Assembly (NCBI GenBank): GCA_005223045.1
Contig: NJBM01000001.1
Location: forward strand, 310,001-374,000
Direction of reading: 5' to 3'
DNA length: 64,000 bases
From: Planctomycetes bacterium B3_Pla
GTDB lineage: Bacteria; Planctomycetota; Phycisphaerae; Sedimentisphaerales; Anaerobacaceae
The translations under genes and the position numbers were made by a program. The notes beneath the pieces were generated by a model, which searched no databases, was not told where the DNA came from, and saw nothing but the letters and a program-made list of their open reading frames with translations. This document shows, piece by piece, positions 44,354 to 52,735 of this stretch. The first letter of the stretch is position 1. Each line of letters starts with the position of its first letter.

Positions 44354-45913
44354 ATGAATAAACTCAGAAGTTCCGTTCTTGTCGCCACATTGCTTGTGGT
44401 CTGTTGTCAAGCAGTGCTTTTCGCGGAGGCACACACCACTGTCGAACCTCGGGATGCCTTAGTCATGGTGAACATGCGTTCCATCATGGGAAAATCTGCA
44501 GGCAACGGTTTCGTGATTGGCGATGGCACGCTGGTTGTAACTGCGCATCATCTGGTTTTTGAAGAATCCGAACAAGGTCAACACGAAATGAGGGCGCTGG
44601 TTTTCGTAGCCAGTCCCTACCTTGGGGATGCGTCCGAAGCCATGATCGTTGCCGCTGATGGAGAGCTTGACCTTGCTGTCCTTAAAATACCCTGGAAGGG
44701 GCATCCCGCGTTGAGATTGATTGACGAACCCAGTCTTCTATCAGCCGAACGGCTGACCGTGGTGGGCATCCCAGAGACAATTCGAAGTATTGGTCCCGGC
44801 GCACATGGACCCGTTTTGGAAAGTCTCGACGGGCAGACTGAAGATCTGACCATTGACTTTGTCGCTATGCGCCAGAAAATCCCACGGTTCATATCTCTGT
44901 CCGGGGTTGGGCAACTCGGCCATGGTTGGAGCGGATCACCGATGCTGGTGCCAGACTCGGATATCGCCGCAGGTTGTTTCACATCGCTGCACACAAAACG
45001 TGGTGAATTGATAGGCGCCAGAGGCCCCGCCGCCACCCAGGTCGGACGTCTGCTCAAGCAAAGCGGCTGCGAACAATCCCTTATGCCTGCCGATTCGCAC
45101 TTGTCTCGATGCGAAGACGCAATGGACGCTTTTATACTTCTTGCTCAAGCCTATCACCATTCTTCGAATGATCAGTACGGACGGGCTTCCGATCGGATTG
45201 AGAAGTTCATTAATATGAGACCTGAATCTTCTTTTGGATATGTTCAGTCGGCGATGATCGCCGAGAAACAGGAGAGGTTTGATCTGGCCGAACAACACCA
45301 CCAGAAGGCTCTTGAGTTGAATCCTGATGCAATGGGATGGCGGTTCTATTACGCCCAATTCCTTACAAGCCGGCAACCTGACAAGGCTCTTGAGATTCTC
45401 CAGGGAATGTGGCACGTTGACGAATTGAAACCTGCTGTTGCATTATTGATGTTCAATGTTCTCTCTGGACGCGGCCAATTCCAACGCGCCGGCGAATTGC
45501 TGAATGAGGCTCTGAAGCTCAATCCCAGAAATGCCTATCTGCGGTTGAATTTGGGTGCTTGTCAATACCAGTCTGACAAAATCGACGAGGCGATTGCTAA
45601 CTGTACCAAAGCTGTGGAACTGCTGCCGGAAAGAGGCCCTTTCCGGGCCCAGCTCGCGCGCATGCTCGAAGAAGCCGGCCGACTCGACGAGGCCGAGGAG
45701 CATTTCCGCGAGCTTTTGAAGATCGAGCCCGATAATCCGGTCGTACATCTTTGGCTCGCCCGGTTCCTGGGCAAACATCGCCCCCAAGGCAAAGACGAGG
45801 CCCTGAAAGAAGCTCAAATTGCTCTCGAACTGCCCCGCAAGAAAGGCCTGTCGAAAAAGAAAATCGAGCAGGTAATTCAAGAACTGCGATCCAAAACCAC
45901 GCCTGCTCCCTGA
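44354..45913 (+). CDS. Trypsin-fold serine protease with C-terminal TPR domain
   Basis: A 519-residue exported protein. AAGGAG stands upstream of ATG 44354, and a signal peptide covers residues 1-25 (LVATLLVVCCQAVLFAEA). The protease domain has TAHHLV with the likely catalytic His, GELDLAVLKI with Asp, and GHGWSGSPML with the active-site Ser of a GxSGSP motif. From about residue 270 on, TPR units follow, for example NPRNAYLRLNLGACQYQSDKIDEAIANCTKAV and the next unit ending FRELLKIEPDNP. It is probably a periplasmic quality-control protease. Regulation is not evident; the 250 bases upstream show no clear promoter. Confidence 0.86.
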   Translation: MNKLRSSVLVATLLVVCCQAVLFAEAHTTVEPRDALVMVNMRSIMGKSAGNGFVIGDGTLVVTAHHLVFEESEQGQHEMRALVFVASPYLGDASEAMIVAADGELDLAVLKIPWKGHPALRLIDEPSLLSAERLTVVGIPETIRSIGPGAHGPVLESLDGQTEDLTIDFVAMRQKIPRFISLSGVGQLGHGWSGSPMLVPDSDIAAGCFTSLHTKRGELIGARGPAATQVGRLLKQSGCEQSLMPADSHLSRCEDAMDAFILLAQAYHHSSNDQYGRASDRIEKFINMRPESSFGYVQSAMIAEKQERFDLAEQHHQKALELNPDAMGWRFYYAQFLTSRQPDKALEILQGMWHVDELKPAVALLMFNVLSGRGQFQRAGELLNEALKLNPRNAYLRLNLGACQYQSDKIDEAIANCTKAVELLPERGPFRAQLARMLEEAGRLDEAEEHFRELLKIEPDNPVVHLWLARFLGKHRPQGKDEALKEAQIALELPRKKGLSKKKIEQVIQELRSKTTPAP

Positions 45914-45965
45914 GGCCTTTTTCAAACGGCGTGCTTGTAACCGGCGGCAAAGCAGTTATACTTTG

Positions 45966-45995
45966 TTGACTATGATGTGTTAAATCCTTTATTGT
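45966..45995 (+). promoter_or_regulatory. Candidate promoter of the sugar ABC operon
   Basis: TTGACT at 45966-45971 and TATTGT at 45990-45995 with an 18-base spacer, 35 bases before the substrate-binding protein start. The -10 matches the consensus at only four of six positions. Confidence 0.35.
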
Positions 45996-46029
45996 CACTG
46001 TCAAAACCAAGTTTCAGGGAGCCGGAACC

Positions 46030-47064
46030 ATGAAAAAGATTTTAGGATTACTTGTTCTTGCAGTTCTGATTGTTATCATCGGCTCAATCGGCTGCAAGCA
46101 GGAAAATGACCAGCAAGAAGAAGGAACCGCCGCGAAATATCACATAGCCGTCATTCCCAAGGGAACCACGCATGTTTTCTGGAAGTCGATTCACGCCGGT
46201 GCAGTCAAGGCCGAGCGGGAATTGAAAGAGTCCGGTCTGGACGTCAAAATCACGTGGAAAGGGCCGCTCAAGGAAGACGACCGGGAATCGCAAATCAGAG
46301 TGATGGAGGATTTCATAACGCGAGGCGTAACCGGAATAGTCTTGGCGCCGCTGGACGACGCGGCGCTGCGCATGCCGGTCAAAGACGCTGTCAACAACGG
46401 CATCCCCGTAGTGATAATCGACAGCGGGCTAAAGAGCGAAGACTACATCAGTTTCGTTGCGACCGACAACTACGTAGGCGGTAGAAAGGGCGGCCAGCGC
46501 CTGGCTCAGCTTCTGGGCGGCAAAGGCAAGGTAATACTGCTGCGATACCAGGAAGGCTCGGCGAGCACTATGAAGCGGGAAAAGGGCTTCCTGGACGTAC
46601 TCAAAGAGGAGTATCCTGAAATCGAGGTGGTCAGTTCGAACCAGTACGGCGGGGCAACCACCGAAAGCGCCTACATGGCCAGCGAGAACGTGCTGGCGCC
46701 GTTTCGCACACCCGACGGAGAATTGACAGTTCACGGAATCTTCTGCCCGAATGAGTCAACGACCTTCGCAATGCTGCGCGCGTTGCAGGAAAGCCGCCTG
46801 GCCGGTAAAGTCAAATTTGTCGGCTTCGACAGTTCCGAGCGGCTGGTCCAGGGCCTGCGCGACGGCCAGATTCACGGACTCGTCGTGCAGGACCCAATCA
46901 ATATGGGCTACCTGGGCGTCAAAACGATTGTGGCGCATCTTCAGGGCAAAAAGGTGGAGAAACTAACCGACACCGGCTCGGATGTGGCGACTCTGGAGAA
47001 CATGGACGATCCGAGGATGAAGGATCTGTTGGAGCCGGATGTCAAAAGATGGCTGAACGAATAG
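46030..47064 (+). CDS. Sugar ABC transporter, substrate-binding lipoprotein (ribose/autoinducer-2 type)
   Basis: A 344-residue periplasmic-binding protein of the RbsB class. The signal peptide ends in the lipobox IGSIGC (Cys22). The body shows YHIAVIPKGTTHVFWKSIHAGAVKAERELKE, DFITRGVTGIVLAPLDDAAL, GIPVVIIDSGL, FVATDNYVGGRKGGQRLAQLL and FVGFDSSERLVQGLRDGQIHGLVVQDP. All fit a sugar-binding type I fold. The sugar is not identifiable. It overlaps the ATPase gene by 16 bases and starts a three-gene operon. Confidence 0.93.
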   Translation: MKKILGLLVLAVLIVIIGSIGCKQENDQQEEGTAAKYHIAVIPKGTTHVFWKSIHAGAVKAERELKESGLDVKITWKGPLKEDDRESQIRVMEDFITRGVTGIVLAPLDDAALRMPVKDAVNNGIPVVIIDSGLKSEDYISFVATDNYVGGRKGGQRLAQLLGGKGKVILLRYQEGSASTMKREKGFLDVLKEEYPEIEVVSSNQYGGATTESAYMASENVLAPFRTPDGELTVHGIFCPNESTTFAMLRALQESRLAGKVKFVGFDSSERLVQGLRDGQIHGLVVQDPINMGYLGVKTIVAHLQGKKVEKLTDTGSDVATLENMDDPRMKDLLEPDVKRWLNE

Positions 47065-48584
47065 ATTCGCAGCAGAAGGCGGCCCGGCTTTGTATGCAGG
47101 GGGTCAGCAAACGCTTCGGGGCCACCGTCGCCCTTCAAGATGTGGGGATAGAAGTAGCCGCGGGGCAGGTTCTTGCACTGGTAGGCGAAAACGGCGCCGG
47201 CAAGAGCACGCTGATGAAGGTGCTCTCTGGTGCGATCAAATCCGATGCCGGTCGAATGTCGCTTGACGGCGAGCCGTATAGCCCGAGCAATCCGCTCGAC
47301 GCCCGGCAGGCCGGGGTGGCGATGATCTACCAGGAACTGTCCCTGACGCCGCATCAGAGCGTCCAGGAAAATATCATGCTCGGCATGGAGCCGGCAACGC
47401 TCGGAATTGTACGCTGGAAAGAAGTACGCCGGCGGGCAATCGAAGCGATCAAAGAGTTCGACAATCCGGAACTGACGCCGGACGCCCGGGTCAGGAAACT
47501 ATCGGTCGGTTCGCAACAGTTGGTGGAAATTGCACGGGCTTTGGCTATCGGTTGCCGCGTGCTGGTTCTCGACGAGCCGACCAGCAGCCTGACCCAACAG
47601 GACGTCGAGCGATTGTTCGAGATCATAGGGCGGTTGAAACAGCAGGGCAAAGCCATCGTTTACATTTCGCATTTTATCGAAGAAGTAAGGCGCGTTGCAG
47701 ATAGAGTGACAGTCCTGCGGGACGGCCAGGTGGTCGGCAGCAACGACGTCGATGCCATAAGCAACGAGCAGATAATCGCCCTGATGGTTGGCCGGCAGGT
47801 CGAGGAGCTTTATCCGAGATCGGCCAGGAAGCCCGGCGAGGTTGTTCTGGACATCAAGAATCTCGCTGGCGTCGATAAACCCAAGTCTGCGACTCTGCAA
47901 CTGCGAAGGGGAGAAGTCGTGGGTATTGCCGGGCTGATTGGAGCCGGTCGCACCGAGCTGCTGCGAAGCCTGTTCGGGCTGGATCCGGTGCGTTCCGGTC
48001 AAATCCAATTGGGCGTTTATACCGGAGAAGCATCTCCCGCCCGGCGGTGGATGCAGGGAGCCGGCTTCTTGAGCGAAGATCGCAAAGAAGAGGGTTTGGC
48101 TCTGGCGCTGAGTATTTCAGAGAACGTTACTCTTTCGAGACTCAACGGCTTTGGTCCGCTGGGCCTGGTCCTGCCGGGCAGACAGGACAGGGCCGCCGGT
48201 CGCTGGATAGAGAAGCTGGGCATACGATGCCGCGATCCGAGGCAATCGGTGTTGTCTCTGTCCGGAGGTAACCAGCAGAGGGTTGCGCTGGCCAGGCTGC
48301 TCCAGCACGATGTGGATGTGTTGCTGCTGGATGAGCCGACGAGGGGCATCGACGTTGCGGCCAAGGCGCTTATCTATCAGTTGATCGATGAGCTGGCGAG
48401 CGGCTCGCCCGCCGAAGGACGTAAGCCAAAAGCTGTATTGATGGTCAGCAGTTATTTGCCGGAATTGCTGGGTGTCTGCGACCGGGTAGCCGTAATGTGC
48501 CGGGGCAAATTGGGACCGACTCACCGGATCGACCAGACAGACGAGCACAAACTTATGCTCGAAGCGACCGGACAGAAGAATTGA
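47049..48584 (+). CDS. Sugar ABC transporter ATPase, double domain (RbsA/MglA type)
   Basis: A 511-residue protein with two ABC domains. The first has Walker A GENGAGKST, Q-loop IYQELS, signature LSVGSQQ and Walker B VLVLDEPT. The second has a degenerate Walker A GLIGAGRTE, signature LSGGNQQ and VLLLDEPTRGIDV. This asymmetry is usual for the family. Its start lies inside the binding-protein gene. Confidence 0.95.
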   Translation: MAERIDSQQKAARLCMQGVSKRFGATVALQDVGIEVAAGQVLALVGENGAGKSTLMKVLSGAIKSDAGRMSLDGEPYSPSNPLDARQAGVAMIYQELSLTPHQSVQENIMLGMEPATLGIVRWKEVRRRAIEAIKEFDNPELTPDARVRKLSVGSQQLVEIARALAIGCRVLVLDEPTSSLTQQDVERLFEIIGRLKQQGKAIVYISHFIEEVRRVADRVTVLRDGQVVGSNDVDAISNEQIIALMVGRQVEELYPRSARKPGEVVLDIKNLAGVDKPKSATLQLRRGEVVGIAGLIGAGRTELLRSLFGLDPVRSGQIQLGVYTGEASPARRWMQGAGFLSEDRKEEGLALALSISENVTLSRLNGFGPLGLVLPGRQDRAAGRWIEKLGIRCRDPRQSVLSLSGGNQQRVALARLLQHDVDVLLLDEPTRGIDVAAKALIYQLIDELASGSPAEGRKPKAVLMVSSYLPELLGVCDRVAVMCRGKLGPTHRIDQTDEHKLMLEATGQKN

Positions 48585-48686
48585 GAATTTAGAATTTGAA
48601 ATGTAGAATGACGGCACGGAACGCATAGAATGAAGATCGAAACAGGCACACATAATTCTCAATTCTCAATTCTCAATTCTGCATTC
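48581..48686. repeat. AATTC-type repeat that enters the permease gene
   Basis: Left arm AATTGAGAATTTAGAATTTG starts at the ATPase stop; right arm CATAATTCTCAATTCTCAATTC ends inside the permease coding sequence. About 38 bases separate the arms. Confidence 0.8.
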
Positions 48687-49655
48687 ACAAGCAACTGGCG
48701 GCGCTGGCTCAACACGTTTGGGCCTCTGCTGGCCTTGTCGGTGGTTTACGGAATATTCGCGTGTATCGCACCGTCGAGTTTCAGAACGCCCAGAACTCTT
48801 GAGATGATTGCGAAACACACGACCATCGTCGGCATGGCGGCGCTGGGCATGACATTAGTAATCATCTCCGGCGGGATAGATTTATCCGTCGGCTCGATCG
48901 TCGCTATGGCCACGGCGGTGATTGCAAAGCTGTTGCAGGATTACGGCGCCGGGCCGGTTGCCGCTGCGCTCGGCGGCGTCGCGGCCGGGGCGCTCGTTGG
49001 CCTGCTAAGCGGGACGCTGATAACGTCGCTTCGCGTGGTCCCGTTCATAGTCACTTTGGGCATGATGCTCATCGTCCGGGGGACCGCCAAATTGATAGGC
49101 CAGGAGCAAAAGATAGACGTCGATACCGAGAAGCTCAGATGGCTCGACGAGCTTATGGCCTCGGTCCCAAGGGGCCAGGGCTGGCCGTGGCTGCCGTTAG
49201 GCGTGTGGCTCTTGATCGTTATGGCTCTGGCGGTGGCCTTTCTGCTGCGATACACGCGCTTGGGCCGGCACATTTTCGCGGTCGGCTCGAATGAGCAAAC
49301 GGCCCGGCTGTGCGGGGTAGTGGTGTGGCGCGTCAAGGTAATGGTCTTTATGCTGTGCGGCGCCTTTGCCGGCTTAGCGGGACTCATGCAGTTTTCCAGG
49401 CTCACGGTCGGCGATCCGACCGTAGCGGTCGGCCTGGAGCTTGATGTAATCGCAGCAGTGGTAATAGGCGGCGGCAGCCTGTCCGGCGGCGAAGGTTCGG
49501 TCTTAGGCACGCTCGTCGGGGCACTGATTATGACCGTCATAGCATCGGGCTGCACGCAGATGGGACTGCCGAACTACTGGCAGGAAATCATAACAGGCGC
49601 GATCATCATCGTAGCCGTAGCGCTCGACCGCCTGAGACACCGCCGAGCTGCGTAA
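48630..49655 (+). CDS. Sugar ABC transporter permease (RbsC type)
   Basis: A 341-residue membrane protein with eight to ten hydrophobic segments. Family markers are GMTLVIISGGIDLSVGSIVAM (near residue 73), AVGSNEQTARLCGV and GGGSLSGGEGSVLGTLVGALIM. The first 20 residues before the usual start (MKIETGTHNSQFSILNSAFT) are translated repeat and lack a ribosome site. The true start might be later, but no good alternative is seen before the first membrane helix. It ends the three-gene operon. Confidence 0.92.
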   Translation: MKIETGTHNSQFSILNSAFTSNWRRWLNTFGPLLALSVVYGIFACIAPSSFRTPRTLEMIAKHTTIVGMAALGMTLVIISGGIDLSVGSIVAMATAVIAKLLQDYGAGPVAAALGGVAAGALVGLLSGTLITSLRVVPFIVTLGMMLIVRGTAKLIGQEQKIDVDTEKLRWLDELMASVPRGQGWPWLPLGVWLLIVMALAVAFLLRYTRLGRHIFAVGSNEQTARLCGVVVWRVKVMVFMLCGAFAGLAGLMQFSRLTVGDPTVAVGLELDVIAAVVIGGGSLSGGEGSVLGTLVGALIMTVIASGCTQMGLPNYWQEIITGAIIIVAVALDRLRHRRAA

Positions 49656-50098
49656 TTTCGATTCTCGATGCTGGATTCTCGGTTCTCGTTCAGGCTACGT
49701 CACGGCCTCGGCGGAAGGCAATTGTAGGGGCGGCCCCATGTGGCCGCCCTAATAACGACGGGAGCAAGGGCGACCACACAGGGCCGCCCCTACTGTCCTT
49801 GAAGAAATAATCATTTTTCCACCAACACTTCGGTGTCCCCGAGCATTATACTTGTAGACATTAGGGGGCAGGCTCATCTTTTTGCGTTTGGAAGATTACG
49901 CCACACCTTCGGTGCGTCCTTTAGGCCGCCGATTCTCCTGGGCCACTAAGCTTACTTACCGTATACCTGCAACCCATCCACTACAATACAAAAAACCTCT
50001 CGTCAACAGCAAAAAGATAGACCTGACCCCTTGGCTAACCCTTGGTCAATTTGACTCACTTGTACTTCATTCTTGAGAGCTGGAACTGGGATGCGTGA
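49656..50098. other. Intergenic region with repeats, no gene seen
   Basis: Begins with ATTCTCGATGCTGGATTCTCGG words (49660-49692), inverse of the words at 52352-52390. A GTAGGGGC element follows at 49724-49793. The remaining 300 bases include GATAGACCTGACCCCTTGG (about 50017-50035), a string often seen near REP-associated tyrosine transposases, but no transposase frame is present. ORFs here have no protein-like features. Confidence 0.6.
49724..49793. repeat. GTAGGGGC element, long form
   Basis: Starts GTAGGGGCGGCCCC, ends GGGCCGCCCCTAC, with an inner GGCCGCCC and GGGCGACC. It is related to the 53-bp elements but has a longer centre. Confidence 0.75.
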
Positions 50099-50716
50099 TT
50101 AGTCTGCCACGTTCAAGCATTCGCCATCTATCTTGCATCTTGAGACTAAGATGTCAACGATCTCCTCCCAATTCTGAGCACGTGTTAAAAACTCGGTCTT
50201 ATGCACATTATTCCACGGATGAGCCAGAAGATATGAAGAGATCTCAAGATTTGCAAATTCACGAGCCTGATCTAGGTCATCCTCAATGACCCCAGCACAA
50301 TTTTGAAATATTAGATGTTTACAGCGATGTTTCACAAAATGGAGTCCGTGATGGGGTATTTCATGTTTGTTCAACCAGGTTACAGTAGATTCTCTTGCGC
50401 TATTCAAACGAGATGTCACCAGCTGGATACAATAACCAGCATCACTTAGACTGGAGAGATGTGTTTGTATGTCTGAGTATGGTTGAATTCTAAGAATATT
50501 CTCTTCTCTTGAGAATTTATCATGTATAAGATGCCATTCATCTTCTTTGAGTCGTTTTCCTTGTCGGTCTAGACATTTTGCGTAGTCAAAATGTTTTATA
50601 TCTTCATAGCAAAAGTCTACATGATTTACAGAATATTTCTTGATAACGTCGCGCATGACCTCATCTGTACACGCAATAACATTGTCAATATCAATCACAA
50701 GATATGTGTTGCTCAC
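50099..50716 (-). CDS. HAD-superfamily 5'(3')-deoxyribonucleotidase-like protein
   Basis: A 205-residue HAD protein. The N-terminus MSNTYLVIDIDNVIACTDEV has the DxD nucleophile pair (Asp9, Asp11). CIQLVTSRLNSARESTVTWL and the late GVIEDDLDQAREFA motif with acidic metal ligands are as in the NT5C group, which dephosphorylates dNMPs. GTG 50716 follows GGAGAGG by six bases. It is the third gene of a tightly packed AT-rich unit (12 bases after the deaminase). The pairing with a cytidine deaminase suggests pyrimidine nucleotide breakdown or modification. Confidence 0.8.
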   Translation of the reverse strand: MSNTYLVIDIDNVIACTDEVMRDVIKKYSVNHVDFCYEDIKHFDYAKCLDRQGKRLKEDEWHLIHDKFSREENILRIQPYSDIQTHLSSLSDAGYCIQLVTSRLNSARESTVTWLNKHEIPHHGLHFVKHRCKHLIFQNCAGVIEDDLDQAREFANLEISSYLLAHPWNNVHKTEFLTRAQNWEEIVDILVSRCKIDGECLNVAD

Positions 50717-50728
50717 AGTAACCTCTCC

Positions 50729-51133
50729 CTACAAATGAAACGCATGCGGCAGCAAATCACCCATATTAGCTTTCTTTACATTCTTATTATTGCATGCAAT
50801 AACTTCAAGATCCTCGCGGCCAAGTTCAAAAAGTGACTGCCTGCACATGCCACAAGGAAAACACGGTTCATCTGCATTTGTAAAAACAGCAATTTTTATT
50901 GGTTTCAAGTCACCTGCCGAGACCATCGCGCTAATCGCTGCTTCTTCTGCATGGATTGTATTTGTGTAATTGTCAAACTCAACATTACAGCCAACGTAGA
51001 TATTGCCATTTTCTGACAGAATCGCAGCGCCAACATGGAATCCAGAAAGATGTACCCTTGCATTATGAGAAATGGACCTGGCCATCTCAACGAGCTTCGT
51101 ATCCATGTCATTCAGACTTGTCGTATCTTTCAT
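50729..51133 (-). CDS. Cytidine deaminase
   Basis: A 134-residue homotetrameric-type cytidine deaminase, which turns cytidine or deoxycytidine into uridine. Zinc-site motifs are HAEEAAI (His and catalytic Glu) and PCFPCGMCRQ with the two Cys ligands. FHVGAAILSENGNIYVGCNVEF fits the substrate pocket. It is the middle gene of the unit, 11 bases after the membrane-protein gene. Confidence 0.92.
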   Translation of the reverse strand: MKDTTSLNDMDTKLVEMARSISHNARVHLSGFHVGAAILSENGNIYVGCNVEFDNYTNTIHAEEAAISAMVSAGDLKPIKIAVFTNADEPCFPCGMCRQSLFELGREDLEVIACNNKNVKKANMGDLLPHAFHL

Positions 51134-51144
51134 GTAAATGTGCC

Positions 51145-51882
51145 CTACACAGATTGAGGTTGAGTTCTTATGTCCTTTTGATAGATTTTACTGATAGGTC
51201 TTCTGTAGTACAATACTAAACAATATATTGCAGTGAGGCAGACGGCGCTGTCAAATGTTATAGATCTGCCCAATGGCCAAATTCTAACGTAGAAAAACAG
51301 TGCGATTAGTAGCGAGAGAAGAAAGTAATTCAAATTCACACGACAAGCTTTCTTCACCTTTTTTGTGTTCGGCTCTGGAGGCTGTTGACAGATTCGTATT
51401 AATTCCCATATCCAGTATAGAAAAAACATGGCAGCGTATATAAAGAGCAATCTTTGCATGGATCCTCTTAAGTTGATCAGTAACCAATACACGATCATTA
51501 GAAAGCAGTCTACTGTATACAAAAGAACATTATTCTCTTTTGGACCTGCTATAGTTCCCTTATGATAGAACCACCAACTTAATACCACTGCGATGTAGCC
51601 AATTATCAAAAGAAGGAGATCACTTACAAAATGCGCTTGATCAATATGATTCAATTGCTCAAGACCCAAACCTAAGACAACGGCAAAGAGAATGGTTACT
51701 AGTTCACGACTAGATTTGCTAAATTCATCATTCTTTTTAGAATCACCCATATCTAAATTAAGCTTTTGTACTACCATAAAAACATAGGATTGCATTCGGG
51801 TTACGACACTCACAAATAGTCCTGTAAGTCCTACTTTGCCTACATTATCTATACGCTTCGTCTTGATATCTGGCGGCACCAT
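51145..51882 (-). CDS. Multi-spanning membrane protein, unrecognised
   Basis: A 245-residue protein with about six hydrophobic helices from residue 60 on (for example LVTILFAVVLGLGLEQL, LLLLIIGYIAVVLSWWFY and LFIYAAMFFLYWIWELI). A 60-residue polar N-terminus precedes them. GGAG stands seven bases before ATG 51882. No family is recognised. It is first in the unit with the deaminase and nucleotidase, in the position often held by a membrane effector in defence operons; that role is only an inference. Confidence 0.75.
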   Translation of the reverse strand: MVPPDIKTKRIDNVGKVGLTGLFVSVVTRMQSYVFMVVQKLNLDMGDSKKNDEFSKSSRELVTILFAVVLGLGLEQLNHIDQAHFVSDLLLLIIGYIAVVLSWWFYHKGTIAGPKENNVLLYTVDCFLMIVYWLLINLRGSMQRLLFIYAAMFFLYWIWELIRICQQPPEPNTKKVKKACRVNLNYFLLSLLIALFFYVRIWPLGRSITFDSAVCLTAIYCLVLYYRRPISKIYQKDIRTQPQSV

Positions 51883-52389
51883 ACTTAACTCCAGTCTATG
51901 TCTGCGTTCCTCGCGTTCTCGGCTTTGGTGGTTTGCTTAGCAAGAGGTGTCGAATATCTGCGCCAGTTGATCTTATCGGCCGAACACAGGTGTGGAATAA
52001 GCAGAAATTGACGGGATAATTTGAGGGGCAAGGGAAAGAAATATCTTTTTTGACAGGATTAACAGGATTTACAGAGATTATCGCTACGGACGTTGTCATT
52101 TCGACCGGAATCCCGACGAAGTCGGGACCCTTCGGCTTCGCTCAGAGCTTGCCCTGAACTTGTCGAACGGGGCAGGTTGCGTGGAGAAATCTGTGTTCGA
52201 GCGGGATGGACTATACAATCGCAGGGCAGATTTCTCGACTTCGCTGCGCTCGAAATGACAATCGGTAGGGTGCGATGAATCGCACCGGTTATGTACAAGG
52301 AGCGATGAAGAAGGTAAGATAAGCTTAGTGCTTGATCTGAGTCGCGAGATTCGTGTCGAGTATCGAGCATCCGGTATCGAGGATCGAGA
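51883..52389. other. Intergenic region with composite repeat, no gene seen
   Basis: The first 130 bases show nothing. A GACAGGATTAACAGGATTTACAG word repeat lies at about 52050-52072, then the element at 52093-52261, a small GTAGGGTGCGATGAATCGCACC hairpin (52265-52286), and TCGAGTATCGAGCAT words running into the DUF503 start. Confidence 0.6.
52093..52261. mobile_element. MITE-like composite with 12-bp terminal inverted repeats
   Basis: TTGTCATTTCGA at the left end and TCGAAATGACAA at the right end are exact inverses. Inside, GGAGAAATCTG pairs with CAGATTTCTC. The element is about 170 bases and encodes no transposase. GTCATTTCGA elements with the same ends are common in other bacteria. Confidence 0.75.
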
Positions 52390-52677
52390 ATGATTGTCGG
52401 GGTAATGACAGCTAATTTGTCCATGCAGGGGATAACTTCGCTCAAGGGTAAGAGGAGCATCGTCAAGAGCGTGATCGGGCGTCTCAAGAGCCGGTTCAAT
52501 ATCTCAATCTCGGAGGTCGATCATCAGGACAGCAAGGCAAGCGCTGTTGTTGGGATAGCAATCGTCAGCAACGACGCTCAGTTCATAGACCGGCAGTTTG
52601 ACGCAATCATAAGTTTCATGCGCAATGACGGCCGATTCTATCTCGGGCAGATCGAAAGGGAAACCTTTGGAATTTAG
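52390..52677 (+). CDS. DUF503 family protein (YlxP-like)
   Basis: A 95-residue protein with the family landmarks MIVGVMTANLSMQG at the start, SLKGKRSIVKSVIGRLKSRFNIS, VDHQDSKASAVVGIAIVSND and IDRQFDAIISFM. In many bacteria it sits with infB and rbfA, but not here. Function in ribosome assembly is suspected from context elsewhere. The start ATG overlaps an ATCGAG-word repeat. Confidence 0.9.
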   Translation: MIVGVMTANLSMQGITSLKGKRSIVKSVIGRLKSRFNISISEVDHQDSKASAVVGIAIVSNDAQFIDRQFDAIISFMRNDGRFYLGQIERETFGI

Positions 52678-52735
52678 AATTAGGAATTTGGAATGTAGAA
52701 TTCTAAATTCTCAACTCTACATTCTTAATTCTCAA
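52668..52735. repeat. AATTC-type hairpin between convergent genes
   Basis: GGAATTTAGAATTAGGAATTTGG meets AATTCTAAATTCTCAACTCTAC directly, with no cargo. It lies between the stop of the DUF503 gene and the stop of the next membrane-protein gene. It covers both stop codons. Confidence 0.8.

Noticed and set aside
50017-50035. REP-associated tyrosine transposase (RAYT) remnant
   Set aside because: Only the AGACCTGACCCCTTGG-type string is present; no transposase coding sequence could be traced.
52093-52278. 61-codon ORF in the MITE-like element
   Set aside because: It is the translation of inverted repeats, with Arg/Glu low complexity and no ribosome site.
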